A DNA stretch of 64,000 nt from Wuchereria bancrofti (Eukaryota > Nematoda > Chromadorea > Rhabditida > Onchocercidae). The notes beneath the pieces were generated by a model. The model did not search any database. It was not told where the DNA came from and saw nothing but the letters and a program-made list of their open reading frames with translations. This document shows, one piece after another, positions 53,096-64,000 of this stretch. The DNA is taken from the NCBI GenBank assembly GCA_005281725.1, contig SSBO01000001.1, positions 5,812,399-5,876,398 of the forward strand. Direction: 5' to 3'. How positions within the stretch are numbered: the first letter of the stretch is position 1; each line of letters opens with the position of its first letter. The position numbers and the translations under genes are program-made.

Positions 53096-56000
53096 TCAAA
53101 CTTTCGTTTCAGGCCCATCATCGACATGTGTAAACTGTTTGAATGAGTCACGCAATCGTGAAAGTTGTCGAGCTATGAGCTGTCCATATACTTTACTGTA
53201 CCAAACATTACTTCGTCCTCTGAAGTTAAATCATAAACGATTTAAACTGGAATAGAAAAAATTCACCGTTAAAAATGCTACCTTAATTATAAGATAAACA
53301 AACAAATATATACTAAAGCAAACAGTCAAATGAAATAAACCTTTGCCATACCTTAAGTCAGTCCTCGTGATATAGGTAACACGGGAACGACCAGCTATCG
53401 GTTCAACAAGAAACTGTGATGATAGCACAGCAACAGAAATGCCACCCAACATTTGCGTTTCACTGGAATGTACTGAACGCTCCACCAGAACACAACCACC
53501 ACGTAATTCTTTTAAATCCGTACGCCACAACCTTCACAAGTTAGAGACTAAGTTAAAGTTTAACAATGACTTGCAAATTTCCCGCTTATTATCAGGTAAC
53601 AACAAAAACTAATATCTTCTTTGTAAATTACAGTTAGTCGTACCTGACCACTGTAGCGTCACGAGTAGGATGTGATGGAGTATCATTGATAACATATTGA
53701 AAAACGTCACAATTTTCGGCGTTCAATACTGCCACTGTTCTCCAGTTGATAATTTGAAGATCCCAAACATTCCTGAATTTAAAGACTCTGTACTATACTA
53801 CACATTATACCCCATTATCAAATCCTCCTGTGTAAAGTACTTGCTTCATACCACCCAGAAATTAAATTAAAATCAACAAAATAAAAGTAGAGGTTACCTT
53901 TCTCGAACAATCTTAATGAGGATCTCCCTAGGTGGTGCTTCGATGTCAACCCAAACGCGGAAGAACCGCAACGGATGGCCATCCGTCGATTTTTTGGTCG
54001 AAATTTCAACACCACCCACCGTACCCTCAACAATCCAACCTTTCCACCGATCCCGATGTCCCTGAAGAATGAATAATGCTTTAGAACTTCGACAATTGAT
54101 CTTGTATACCACTTCAAAAGAAATCAAGACGAGATATTTGAGATTTAAGCAAAGTGAACATCAAAACGCCAACTTTTACCTTTAATAGCTCTCTCGTTTT
54201 TTGTAATAAGTACGTTTTATAATTTCCATCTTGGGACAAACCAAGTTCAGTCAGAAATGGTGTATCCAGTTCAGTGCCTTTACAGTACTTGCTACCTTTG
54301 TCACGCTCAAATCCAGGATTAGTCGGAACGATAAATACTTTGGTACAGTGCTCAATCATTTGCACGAGACATTCTTGTGCAGCTCGTGACTCCTTAATTT
54401 CACGCTCTGTCGGTAATCCTGCTGCTCCGATCGTTTTGTGACGTCTAGAAAGATTAGCTGTAAAAAACAAAATTCAAGAATGAATCAAATACTATTTGCA
54501 GACACTAGCTAAAGCATGAAGATCCATAAATGATGTAATACGAAAATGTTAGCAACCTTGTCGGACTGATGTTACTCAAGCGTGAACCACATAACTGAAA
54601 TAATGACGGTGCGAAGCATACAGCCAGATTTTGCGACGTCATCTGAAACTCAGCAAAATAATTTAAAAACTTTGACATGAAACTTGAATAATGCCTAAAC
54701 TCTTCCCTCACCCCGATCAGAATTTTTGAAAAAGAGAATATGAAGCATTAACTATTGAAAAGGGAAATAATTTTAACGTTGCAATAAAGTAGCATATGTA
54801 ACTAAAATGAATTATAAAGCATAAAATTGAATGGATAATTCAGAAGATACTGAGAAGTAAAACTTACGCTGTTAGTTGCAGAATGTTTAGCAATATCATG
54901 AAGAAAATAAAGCAGAGTTTGTAGAGCTTCCCGATGCTCATCAGGTAACAACAAAACAGCATGCTGAAGGGCTTCTATACGCATTTCCACCGGAATATCT
55001 ATAAGTAAGCATTAATTGGATAGTAAATAATTATGACATTATATGAATAATAAAATTTATATTCGAAATGTAATAATATCCAATACGTATGAAAATCCTA
55101 GCGAACGTTTCCGAATATTTGGCGGTCATCAGGGGTTCAGGCAATTCACGGAAGTACTGCTTTAGAAGATCAGCTACATCGTGGACCTCAAATGATACCA
55201 GCGTTAATACATATAAAATAAAATATTAATAAAAATAAAAAAAGTAAAATCTAAATACGATAAAATTATTGCAACTTTCCTCTAAATTGATTCTACAAAA
55301 AGAATGAAGTCAGAATTCTTTGATTCGACAGATTGATCGATCATTAAAAGATCTTGTCAACTATTTTATTTCCTCAAAATAATGTCACGCTTTTTGAAAC
55401 GAATCTTAAAGAGTGGCAACTACCTGAGATGGGTCAAGTTTCCCATTTGTAAAAACTTCTGCTTCTGGTGCCACATCACAAAGCATTCGCAACTCAGTAA
55501 TTCGTGAACGAACACCACTTTTCCGGAATATCCCAACAGTATCTGGAGCTGCGATACGTAAAAAGTGCATCATTTCCAAGATAAATCGCGGCAATGCGAA
55601 ACCAGAACGACTTTGGATGATTGCTAACGGTAAACCAAAGGTTGAAAGTTCTGCTAAAAATGAGAGAAATCTTACTGATAGCAATAAAGAAATAAAGAAG
55701 CAGTAAAACGGAATTTTTATTATAAATTTTCTTCGAATTTCGGGTTTTTTCTACAATGAATATCGCAAATCCAACGTAGGTTCATATTCCGGGCTCACTA
55801 CTTCATAACTGTCTGACCACTTCCGAATTCTTCATCCGTTAGAGTAAAGGCTTCATTTATTCATACACTTATCATTCAACCAAATATTATTGTAAATGGT
55901 ATTTCTGGCTATACAGAAGTTCTACGCATATCATCCCATAAGTTATTCATTCAACAAAAGCACTGAGCTTACTTCCAGTAGATTTACTGCTGCCATTAAC

Positions 56001-58931
56001 AGTATCATTGTTGCGCATTCGTCTAATAAATTTGTGTACCGCCCAACTTTTGCTCACTCTGCCACTACCGTTATTATCAGCGACAATACCAATTCTAATA
56101 CCACTTCCAGCATATGTTTCAATCATCACTGATAGCTTAAGAAATGCCAACTTGCGTATTTGTTGCTGAAAGAAAAAGTTCAGTTATTTAAAAAAGAGCT
56201 ATATTGATAAAAAATAAAACAGAACAAAGAACGAGAGTTGGAGAAAGAGTTCGAGGATGAGACTGATAAAAATGAGAAATCACCAAACAAACAAACAAAC
56301 AAACAACAAAAGGTACTGAAATGTTTAAGAGTGATGGCTAGCCAGATATAAAAATAAAAAAAGTAGGAAGGTATGCAGGTAGAGGAGCAGTTAAGTGAAA
56401 ATGATATTTTACGAAAATCAAAAAAAAAAAAACCCAACTTTTAACTAACCATTTCACATACACTCAGGGCATCTATGCAATGCGCCAAATTAGCGTCACT
56501 AATAAATGTTTCATTGTAATCGGTAGGAAAAACATTCAACGAACTGGGTGATAAATGTTTAGATTTCATTTCTGGATGATGCAACGTTGTAAACAGCAAT
56601 GAGTTTCGCTGTCTTTGCGTTGTTGGCCCACTACAATGGAAAAATTTTATTACAGGAGATATTAAAATCATTTTGAAAATGTTTAATTCAAAAACTGCGG
56701 GATCGTTCATTTATGACCTTATACATCATGTGCTTGGCTACATTTGTACATCTTATTTTTACGCATTATGGATAATCCAATTTGACATTTCAACATTCAA
56801 TGCAAAAACTGACATTTAAATCTTCTACTTTCTTTCAACAATAACAAAACAAGGAAAAGATAAATGAAATCATCAGCCAACCTGGGTGACCTAGAAAGAC
56901 TTGAGCCAACACCAGAATCACGTCGTTCACCAGTGCCTGACCTATGTTGCCGTGTAATTAATTCATCGTCATTCCCGCTACTTTCCAAACTAGAATGTGA
57001 CCTTTGCGCTGACATACCTCTAATTGCGTTGAATAATGAAGAACCGCTACCACAAGCAAGCCTTTTTCCACCTCGGCCATTAATTTCTGCCTAAAATATT
57101 GTTAAAACACAAGCATTATTAATGGCTATAAACTTGGCAGAAAGTAGTGTCAAAAAAAAATCAAAACGGGGGATGAGTGGATAGTGAAAATGAAGAAATT
57201 TTATGAGCTATCATAGAAATCATAAAATCACTATTTCTCTTCTAAAAAGTTCCCTGAAAACATATGCAAAGACATTACAATCTTAAAATCGAAACAGTAA
57301 ATCCTATAAAAATGTTAATAATAATAATAATAATACTACCAAAAATTATTGCAGCTGCCAAAATCCAGCAATTAGATATTAAATTATCTATTTCTTTCTT
57401 TTCAGTAACATAAAACAAAGACTAACTTTTAAGCGACTAGCATGATTAGAGATGCTTGTATTGGAGGAGGATGATTCTGGCGATACAGCGCGATGATATG
57501 TAGCAACGGGTACCGTCGCTCCTGAGGTACCAGCTCCAGCAACATTACCAGTAACTGAATCATTTGATGAGAACGCTCCCAGTTCAAACGAGGTATCATG
57601 AATATCTATGATATTATCTTCATCGTTCATAAATAATAGCTAAATTTTTAAATCAAATAAAAGTGTCAAATTAATTGAAACTGAAATCAAATGTATCTAA
57701 AAAGCCGAACAATAGTTACTGACTTCAAATAATAAAAAAATACCGATCCCTTTTGGATATGCTTCAGTTTCAATTATTGAGAAAAGTAAAGACCAAGTAA
57801 TGCATTGCATATAATTGAATAAAAAATTACAATGAATTAGATTATTGCCAACCATGCTGTGATGGTTGATGAATAATCGAAAGAGGAACATTCCAGAAAA
57901 TGGAATCTGTAGTAGTATTTTAAGATACAGATGAAATCAAATATGGGTAAATTATATAAAATGCAGATATATATGGTTGGAAAGATATAAAGTAAGCAAG
58001 TAAAGCAACAGTGAAGGAAAATACCATCTGAAGGAATATGTTCATAGTAACCATCGGCATTGACAACTAGTCTAGAACGAGCATATGACTGTGCTGGTGT
58101 CAGACCTCGATCGCGGTCACATTCTATATTCTGTCTAGAAAGACCCCTCAGTTCATCAGATTTCAATGAATTATCAAAGAACATGTTAGTTAACCAAAGA
58201 AAAAAACTAAATATACTTAAGGAAAACATCGGTTCCCCATCATTTCTTTAAAGAATTCAAATTTATATTGTATATAAAAGATAAGTTAAAAATTCTGCAG
58301 ATGTCAAAAAGATGGCCCAAAAAAAATAAATATTTGCCGAATTCCATAATTTCCAATCACTGCAGAAGTTCTTAAAAACTTATATAATAATTGATGTACA
58401 ATGTCAGCAATAGAATGAAATAATGATCAAGTGTGCTGGGAAAATATCAAAGTTCTCTTAGAATTTATATAAAATCAGGATAAAAACCTTATTAATGAAG
58501 AGAAGGTTGTGCTATTAGTACAGCAGTGCTCTGATGATGATGGTCTTTCATAATGCGCTTTTCTGGAACGTCTATCATAATAAGCCGTTGCTTCTAAATT
58601 AACCGGTCCATATCTTGGATTAGCATATTCAGTGTTGTCAGAACACAAATCCTGGGCTACTCGATCGTAAATTCGTGTTTTGTGATCGTGTTGTCGTAAC
58701 TCACGTTTCAATGCCCGGTCGAAAGACATATCACGTGTCTTGTTACGGCACAACGGTTCCTGACGTTGATGACTGCTGGTAACAGCAGATGATCCGGTAG
58801 AATCAAGTATCATACCCATACGTCGATTACTTGCACCTAAAAAACGTGTTCGAATTCGGGAGGATGGTGAGGAAAAAGAGCTGTACTGTGGAGATCCCGT
58901 CCCACAGTCAGATATCATTTGTTGATGCTGC

Positions 58932-58995
<64 letters not shown>

Positions 58996-61900
58996 GCATA
59001 GTTGGTTGCAACACGGCAAATGTTACTGCAAACCACGATCATGCATCCCAGTAATGAGAGTGTATTGAACGGAACAATCATTAAATGAGAAACCGGGAAA
59101 ACTATAACACAAATAACAATAAATTTCGGTAATCAAATAAAAGTTCTGCCTGCTTATCATAGCACCACTGATAACAATCGAAAAATTATTGTACACTTAT
59201 TCAAGCTAAGTATAATAAACTAATATTAAAGACTTTTACAGGAAAAAAGAAAAAAAAAAGTTTGTTATAAAATAGATGCAATAAATGCAAAACGAATCCT
59301 TAGTGGATTTCCAGGAGTTCTACTATCAGGCGCTAAGACATAATTTCTCCTATGTGAATTTTCTTTTCAGCGACAAAAATAATTACTCTCCATAAACTTA
59401 GTAATTAATATTGAAAAACTGCAGAAACAACGAAAGTTTGTTTGGAGGAGTAAAATATACATATATAACGAACTGGATGATAATTTTGTTTGGATAACGC
59501 ACAGAAGGGAAACGGGAAAAAAAGATCACCAATAACAGTCAGGCCTCGTCGAAACTTAAATTAGAAAAAATCAAGTTATCCCAGAACCATTCCATAACCT
59601 CATAGTTCATTATACTCGTGCAAAGCAAAAATAAATTTAAATTCATATGAAATTTGAGGTTAATCCGAAGAATGTGAGGGTACCTCCATCAGATGGGTTA
59701 TTGTCCGCTGCTGTAGCAGCAGTACGACCACGAAACTGATTCAACATTTGTGGTGTGACAGCCTGTGATGAGAGGATACTGGATAAACCATCAGGGAACA
59801 TACGCATAGTCCGTGGACTGGCCGAGAAGTGCGAAACGAGCACCGGATCACCAATTACTAAATCTCTACCAGTCACATTTGAAACAGCTTTTGATAGTGA
59901 TGACGATGTCGTGGCTGATGAGAGAGATGAATGCGAAACTCTGCTTGCCATGCGAAACTCTGAATCAGCCACTGAAGAATCACGCTGTCGACGACGTCTT
60001 AAACACGATTATGATAGTTGTAGAGCTGATGAACTAACTCCATTCAGAATCATTACTGTTATTACTATTATCAGTTACTGTTCCTGTTATTATTATTATT
60101 ATTACATTATAATTCTGAGTGAGGACGTATTTACTAACGATGACAATCAGGTCACGATAATGATATCGTTAAAAAACTGAGTTTATGTTCCTGTTATATC
60201 GTAACAAGAATTTGAAAGCAATATGGGACTTCATCAAAAACAACAATTTGACAAATGAAATTCCATAAATTCTTTTTGAAATTTTCTTTAAGCAAATCAA
60301 AATGTACTATAAGTTTTCCTTATTGGTAATAATTCTGAATTATTGATGAATTTTCAAGATTTAATATATTCCTCTCAAATTCTCTGGAAACTCTCGCAAA
60401 GTTATTATTTTGCGGAAACTCTCATTAGAATGAATGTAATAAGACAAGAACTGGCACAGAAGCATGTTTAGAAGTCACTGATTAAGAGAGCTTTTTGTTA
60501 AAATTGTCTGCTTCGTACAATTGGCATACGGCTGGAGAGATTCAAAAATATTAAAATCATAAAAACACTTCAATGATTATGCAAAAGGGAAGAAGAAATA
60601 TCAATCTGGTTTTTTTTTTCTGAATTCAGTGAACTCAGCCCAAAAATTGCAAACATTTGGAACAAATAATAAGTGATTGACTAGATAACGTAATTAACAA
60701 ATATATCAAACACTTACTAAATTATTTTTATGATTACAATATGGAAACGAAACAGACCTGCTGGATGATCGTATATCCATACGTTTCATTAACGCTCGTG
60801 CACGTTCCTTCAGTCTTTCACTTTGAGACCGTTGCAAATTTACTGTCGCCATTGTTGGTGACGATGAACTGACTGCGGGACTAAATGAAAGGATGGGACT
60901 ATAAATATTAAATAAGGCTGAAGAATCTTCACATTAAGAATGTTCGGAGAAATAACTGAGGACATACCCATGCCAGACGGAAGAAGTTAGAACAAAGTTG
61001 CATTGGAGAGCAAAAATTTGGGGACTTGAAGACGTAAAATTGTAAAATTCTTATTTTGTTCAAAATACCTTGAACTAAAACAAATTATGTTCTAAAATTT
61101 TCTAAATATACCAATTCCGATCATTTCTAGCAATAATTGGATTGGTAGTAACATTATGCTGATTTTTCCTGTTATATACGTCATCGTTGAAATATGAGGC
61201 GCCATCCGGTTGTCTTCTAGGATTCTGTCCATAACCGAATGACATCCGCAATGTCTCGTCAAGCTCAGCACTGGAAACCGCTTCCTCGCGGGACGGCCAA
61301 ATATTATCATCTTTGTCTATGTATGAATTACTTAATTACATAATTACATTTCACAAATTCCCTTTTTCAATCTCATTGATTTCCTGATTAATTACCCAAT
61401 GTTGAGCTGATCAAAAGACTGAAAGTAATCCTGAAGCAAAGTGAAAGACTGTGAAACCAATCTTTTTATACAATTTAAAGTGAAAATGACTATATATACA
61501 TAATTCTAAAATTTCCAAAACGAAGCTTACCACTAAATGTAACAGCAGTGTCATCATCTCGTACAATCCTAGACCAGGTTTGAGAATTACGTTGATATTT
61601 CCACTTATTTGAAATAGCTACCTAAAATGATTCATTTCTTCGCAATTGTTTACAAACTTTAAAAGAATTATAAATAAAATGTTAGATGATCAGTTGTTCG
61701 CCAATTCTAATTATAAAATGTCAGCATTTGTCAAGTACGAACATAAGGGATTGGTGCCCAAAAGTTTCTTAATTTTGATTTCAACCTGATCAGAAAGTTA
61801 TCTAAAAATGAAAAACTTATTACAAAATAATTACAAACAGATGTGTGGAAAAACGCAAAATAGAGAGATTCGGTAGATGGTCACTGAAATTTGGGGGAAA

Positions 61901-62844
61901 AAATGAGCCATTGTAATGCTGCCAATATTTTGAGTACATAAAAGTTTTTTAATTTTGACCCAAACCTGATCATCATCATCATCATCATCATCATCATAAT
62001 TGCTTACTGTGGTATCATCATCAATATCTGGTTCCAGTGGATTAATATCAAACCGCTGTGGCTGAAATAAGCGCATATATCTAAAAACGCCCCAAATTTT
62101 CATTTCCATTTTGCCACCAACTGCTGCATTTCATTTACTCATTATTATCTTTCAAATTTTCAATCCTTATTTGCGTGCGAATATTATTTGTGAACCACTT
62201 AGTTCTACTTGCAATATACTTTTAAAAGACTATTACATTCTGAAGGTACACCCTCTATTGAATACTAATTAACCTTCTTAGTTAATGAACAATTAATGAA
62301 ACCACTAAATGTTGATTAACCGGAAAGTATTATTATTTACAGCCTATTTCAATAGACCCAAAAAGCTGGATATAATAATTGATAACAGTACATGTTTCCT
62401 AAGTACTACATTCTCAACTTTCATAATAGCACATCGATTGAGCGCATTGAGGCGGCGGAATAGAGCTCGTAGTGAATCGTCGTCCAAAAATTCATGATCT
62501 CGTTTTACCGAACGAATATCTATTGGAAATCGTTGTTCTATAATTCCAAATTTTTTAAGTTTTTAGAGAAATTTGATTAGCAAATTTAAAATGCTTATTA
62601 ACTGGTGCAAATATGTATTTTCCACAACTTTACTTATAAAATTATGTTAAAATACAGTCATTCAAAACATACAAATGGGCGACATTAAAAATGTCAACAA
62701 TTTAATAATGTTTCAAAACTTTAACTCGCCACAATTTTATTTTCCTTGATTTTTTGGAAAATTTATTTATACCTTCATAAAGTCGTGCATATTGCGGAAA
62801 GCCAGCATCACGCAACCAGCGAACACATTCAACTGCTTCTTCTT
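53096..62844 (-). CDS. gei-1: DLC1/STARD13-type SAM-RhoGAP-START protein (5' end not found)
   Basis: Exons: 62773-62844, 62410-62537, 61966-62061, 61531-61621, 61112-61316, 60758-60880, 59684-59997, 58488-59025, 58025-58134, 57427-57639, 56882-57090, 56450-56630, 55973-56165, 55424-55653, 55087-55186, 54868-54998, 54576-54642, 54180-54457, 53898-54061, 53644-53772, 53352-53531, 53096-53219, about 1290 residues. SAM: CVRWLRDAGFPQYARLYE, LFRRLNALNRCAIMKVE. The linker keeps DLC marks (ISNKWKYQRNSQTWSR, ARALMKRM, ERRDSGVGSSLSRS). RhoGAP: GIFRKSGVRSRITELR with the arginine finger, LLKQYFRELPEPLMTAKYSE, MTSQNLAVCFAPSLF. START: WVDIEAPPREILIKIV, VWDLQIINWRTVAVLNA, YITRTDLRGRSNVWYSKVYG. Known role: GAP for RhoA-type GTPases at adhesions. 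The junction 58025 to 57639 does not close in frame (phase 1 to 0). The first exon lies right of 62844. Confidence 0.92.
56284..56307. repeat. (AAAC)n microsatellite
   Basis: Tandem AAAC units in a gei-1 intron. Confidence 0.9.
57317..57334. repeat. (AAT)n microsatellite
   Basis: Tandem AAT units in a gei-1 intron. Confidence 0.9.
58922..58999 (-). repeat. CAA-type polyglutamine tract in gei-1 exon
   Basis: On the coding strand ATG is followed by 21 CAA and 2 CAG codons, then CAT and two more CAA, giving Q23-H-Q2. The tract lies in the linker between the SAM and RhoGAP domains. Confidence 0.95.
61969..61995 (-). repeat. (GAT)9 poly-aspartate tract in gei-1 exon
   Basis: Nine consecutive GAT codons just before the donor of exon 61966-62061, following the SAM domain. 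Confidence 0.95.
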
Positions 62845-64000
62845 CTGAAAATTACCTCAAACTTGAATGTAGACAAATAATGCTAACAAACCAGTGATGA
62901 TACCCCCAAAATATTCCGGGATAACGAATATTCGGTTGAATGAGAAAACTCGTTCATTCAATAGACAAGCAGCGCAATGAAGATTCCTACTTTGTATTCT
63001 ACAGCAAAAAAAAATTACGTGAAGTTAAAATATCAAAGTGTCCTGAGAATTTGAACACATAGCAAAAAAAAAAAAAATGGTTTAAAATAGTTGTAGAGTG
63101 AGAAGTAATTTTACGACCATGAAATTCTAAGATTCTAAAATTTTAAGTTCGATAAATATCTTTAATAATAACAATCTTAAAAAAGCGTGGTGAAAAGGAC
63201 AAGGATAAAGTTAAGATCAATTTCATAAAATGTTATAATAACATCGTAAGTGGCTTTTCAATAATAGATCTAATTCTAGTTAAAATAAAGTAGAAACAAA
63301 AACATGACAGACATATAAATGAAAAAACTGTTGGAAAGGATAAGAGTGAATTCTGAATCATTCCATCATTCTAGCAAAAAAATAACTTCACTTTAATAAA
63401 TTATAAAAATTGATCGTTTTACATCATGCATGCGAAAAACAGGAAGAAATTATTCTTTGTAACTGATATTAATTTAAAAAAGCACACACAAGCGAAATTC
63501 ACAAATCAAAATCCTACTATTTAACAGTAAAAAAGTATTCATCCCATAGCAACTTTTTTTAAGAATGTTAGTTTTGTCAATGTTGAAGTCGTTTACGTCA
63601 ATTATCAAAAATATGAGGCGTCAAAATACTCCAAGTAAATGTAAGGGTAGTTTTTACCAAAATTTTTAAATAAGAACACAAAATCAGTATATTTTTATAA
63701 TACACGACCAAAGTTTCAAATAAATCTCAAAATGCAAAATTCTCTAGTCAATCATGCAAGAAAAGCAAGGAAGAAATAATTATAATATATGAATGAAAAT
63801 TATCCGTCTTATTTGAGGAATTGTAAAATGATAAAATGAAAAAGGAAGATAGGAACCGGAAAGGGCGGTAGATAAGATAGAAGTAAAAGTGGATCTCTAA
63901 AGAGGAAACCAACATGATCCAACTGCGAGTATCACATAACGAAGAAGGAAAAGATTTCTTTTAAAGATTTATTGAGACGTATGATACATGCACCACAAAT
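62845..64000. other. Upstream of the gei-1 SAM exon; no exon identified
   Basis: This should hold intron and possibly the first exon of gei-1, which must end in phase 1. No ATG with a convincing donor could be chosen. A poly-A run lies at about 63064-63077. Confidence 0.4.

Noticed and set aside
54114..54470. Continuous minus-strand frame read as one protein
   Set aside because: It is the gei-1 exon 54180-54457 extended into flanking introns.
59755..60180. Plus-strand frame of 141 codons
   Set aside because: Antisense to the gei-1 exon 59684-59997; the minus-strand reading matches DLC-type linker sequence and splices in frame.

Overview
This window looks like nuclear DNA of a parasitic nematode, most likely a clade III filarial worm. 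The base composition is strongly AT-rich. Genes are split into many short exons with introns of about 60 to 700 bases. Splice acceptors are nematode-like (TTTCAG or TTTTAG), and several genes have an acceptor a few bases before the start codon with no upstream exon, as expected for spliced-leader trans-splicing. The proteins read from the exons match animal and nematode families. The species assignment is inference. There is no bacterial, phage or CRISPR material, and I saw no intact transposon.

Layout, left to right. (1) 104-1522 (+): C-terminal half of a cuticlin-like ZP-domain protein, cut by the window edge. (2) 3009-3296 (-): DPM3, the small membrane anchor of dolichol-phosphate mannose synthase. 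(3) 5709-11146 (-): ZER1, a ZYG11-family substrate receptor for CUL2 ubiquitin ligase. (4) 14145-20299 (-): TMEM245-type multipass membrane protein. (5) 21462-25091 (+): LIN-9, a DREAM/MuvB subunit. (6) 26575-29821 (-): SLC36/SLC38-like amino-acid transporter. (7) 30547-38053 (-): APC4/EMB-30, an anaphase-promoting complex subunit. (8) 39696 to about 42029 (-): PIR-1, an RNA 5'-phosphatase. (9) 44699-45435 (-): 3' part of a very charged Lys/Glu-rich protein of unknown function. (10) 47552-48149 (-): an unrecognised, broken open reading frame, probably a pseudogene. (11) 49764-51902 (+): an unrecognised, probably beta-propeller protein with one very long exon. (12) 53096 to beyond 62844 (-): a DLC1/STARD13-type SAM-RhoGAP-START protein (gei-1 of C. 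elegans), whose first exon was not found.

The genes are mostly housekeeping or developmental and do not form one pathway. Two concern cell-cycle control (LIN-9, APC4) and one ubiquitin-dependent degradation (ZER1; APC4 is also a ubiquitin-ligase subunit). PIR-1 belongs to small-RNA biology, DPM3 to glycosylation, the cuticlin to the cuticle, and the RhoGAP to cytoskeleton and lipid binding. emb-30 and the transporter lie head-to-tail about 725 bases apart and could share a transcript.

I built the exon models by hand by matching splice sites and codon phase. Most chains close in frame. Open points are one TMEM245 junction, one gei-1 junction, the pir-1 start and the 5' end of the Lys-rich gene. 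The most unusual items are a perfect 53-base inverted repeat in an emb-30 intron, a broken copy of a lin-9 exon in its 3' flank, the decayed frame at 47.6-48.1 kb, and a possible internal start for a short RhoGAP-START isoform. I did not find a clearly new multi-gene system.
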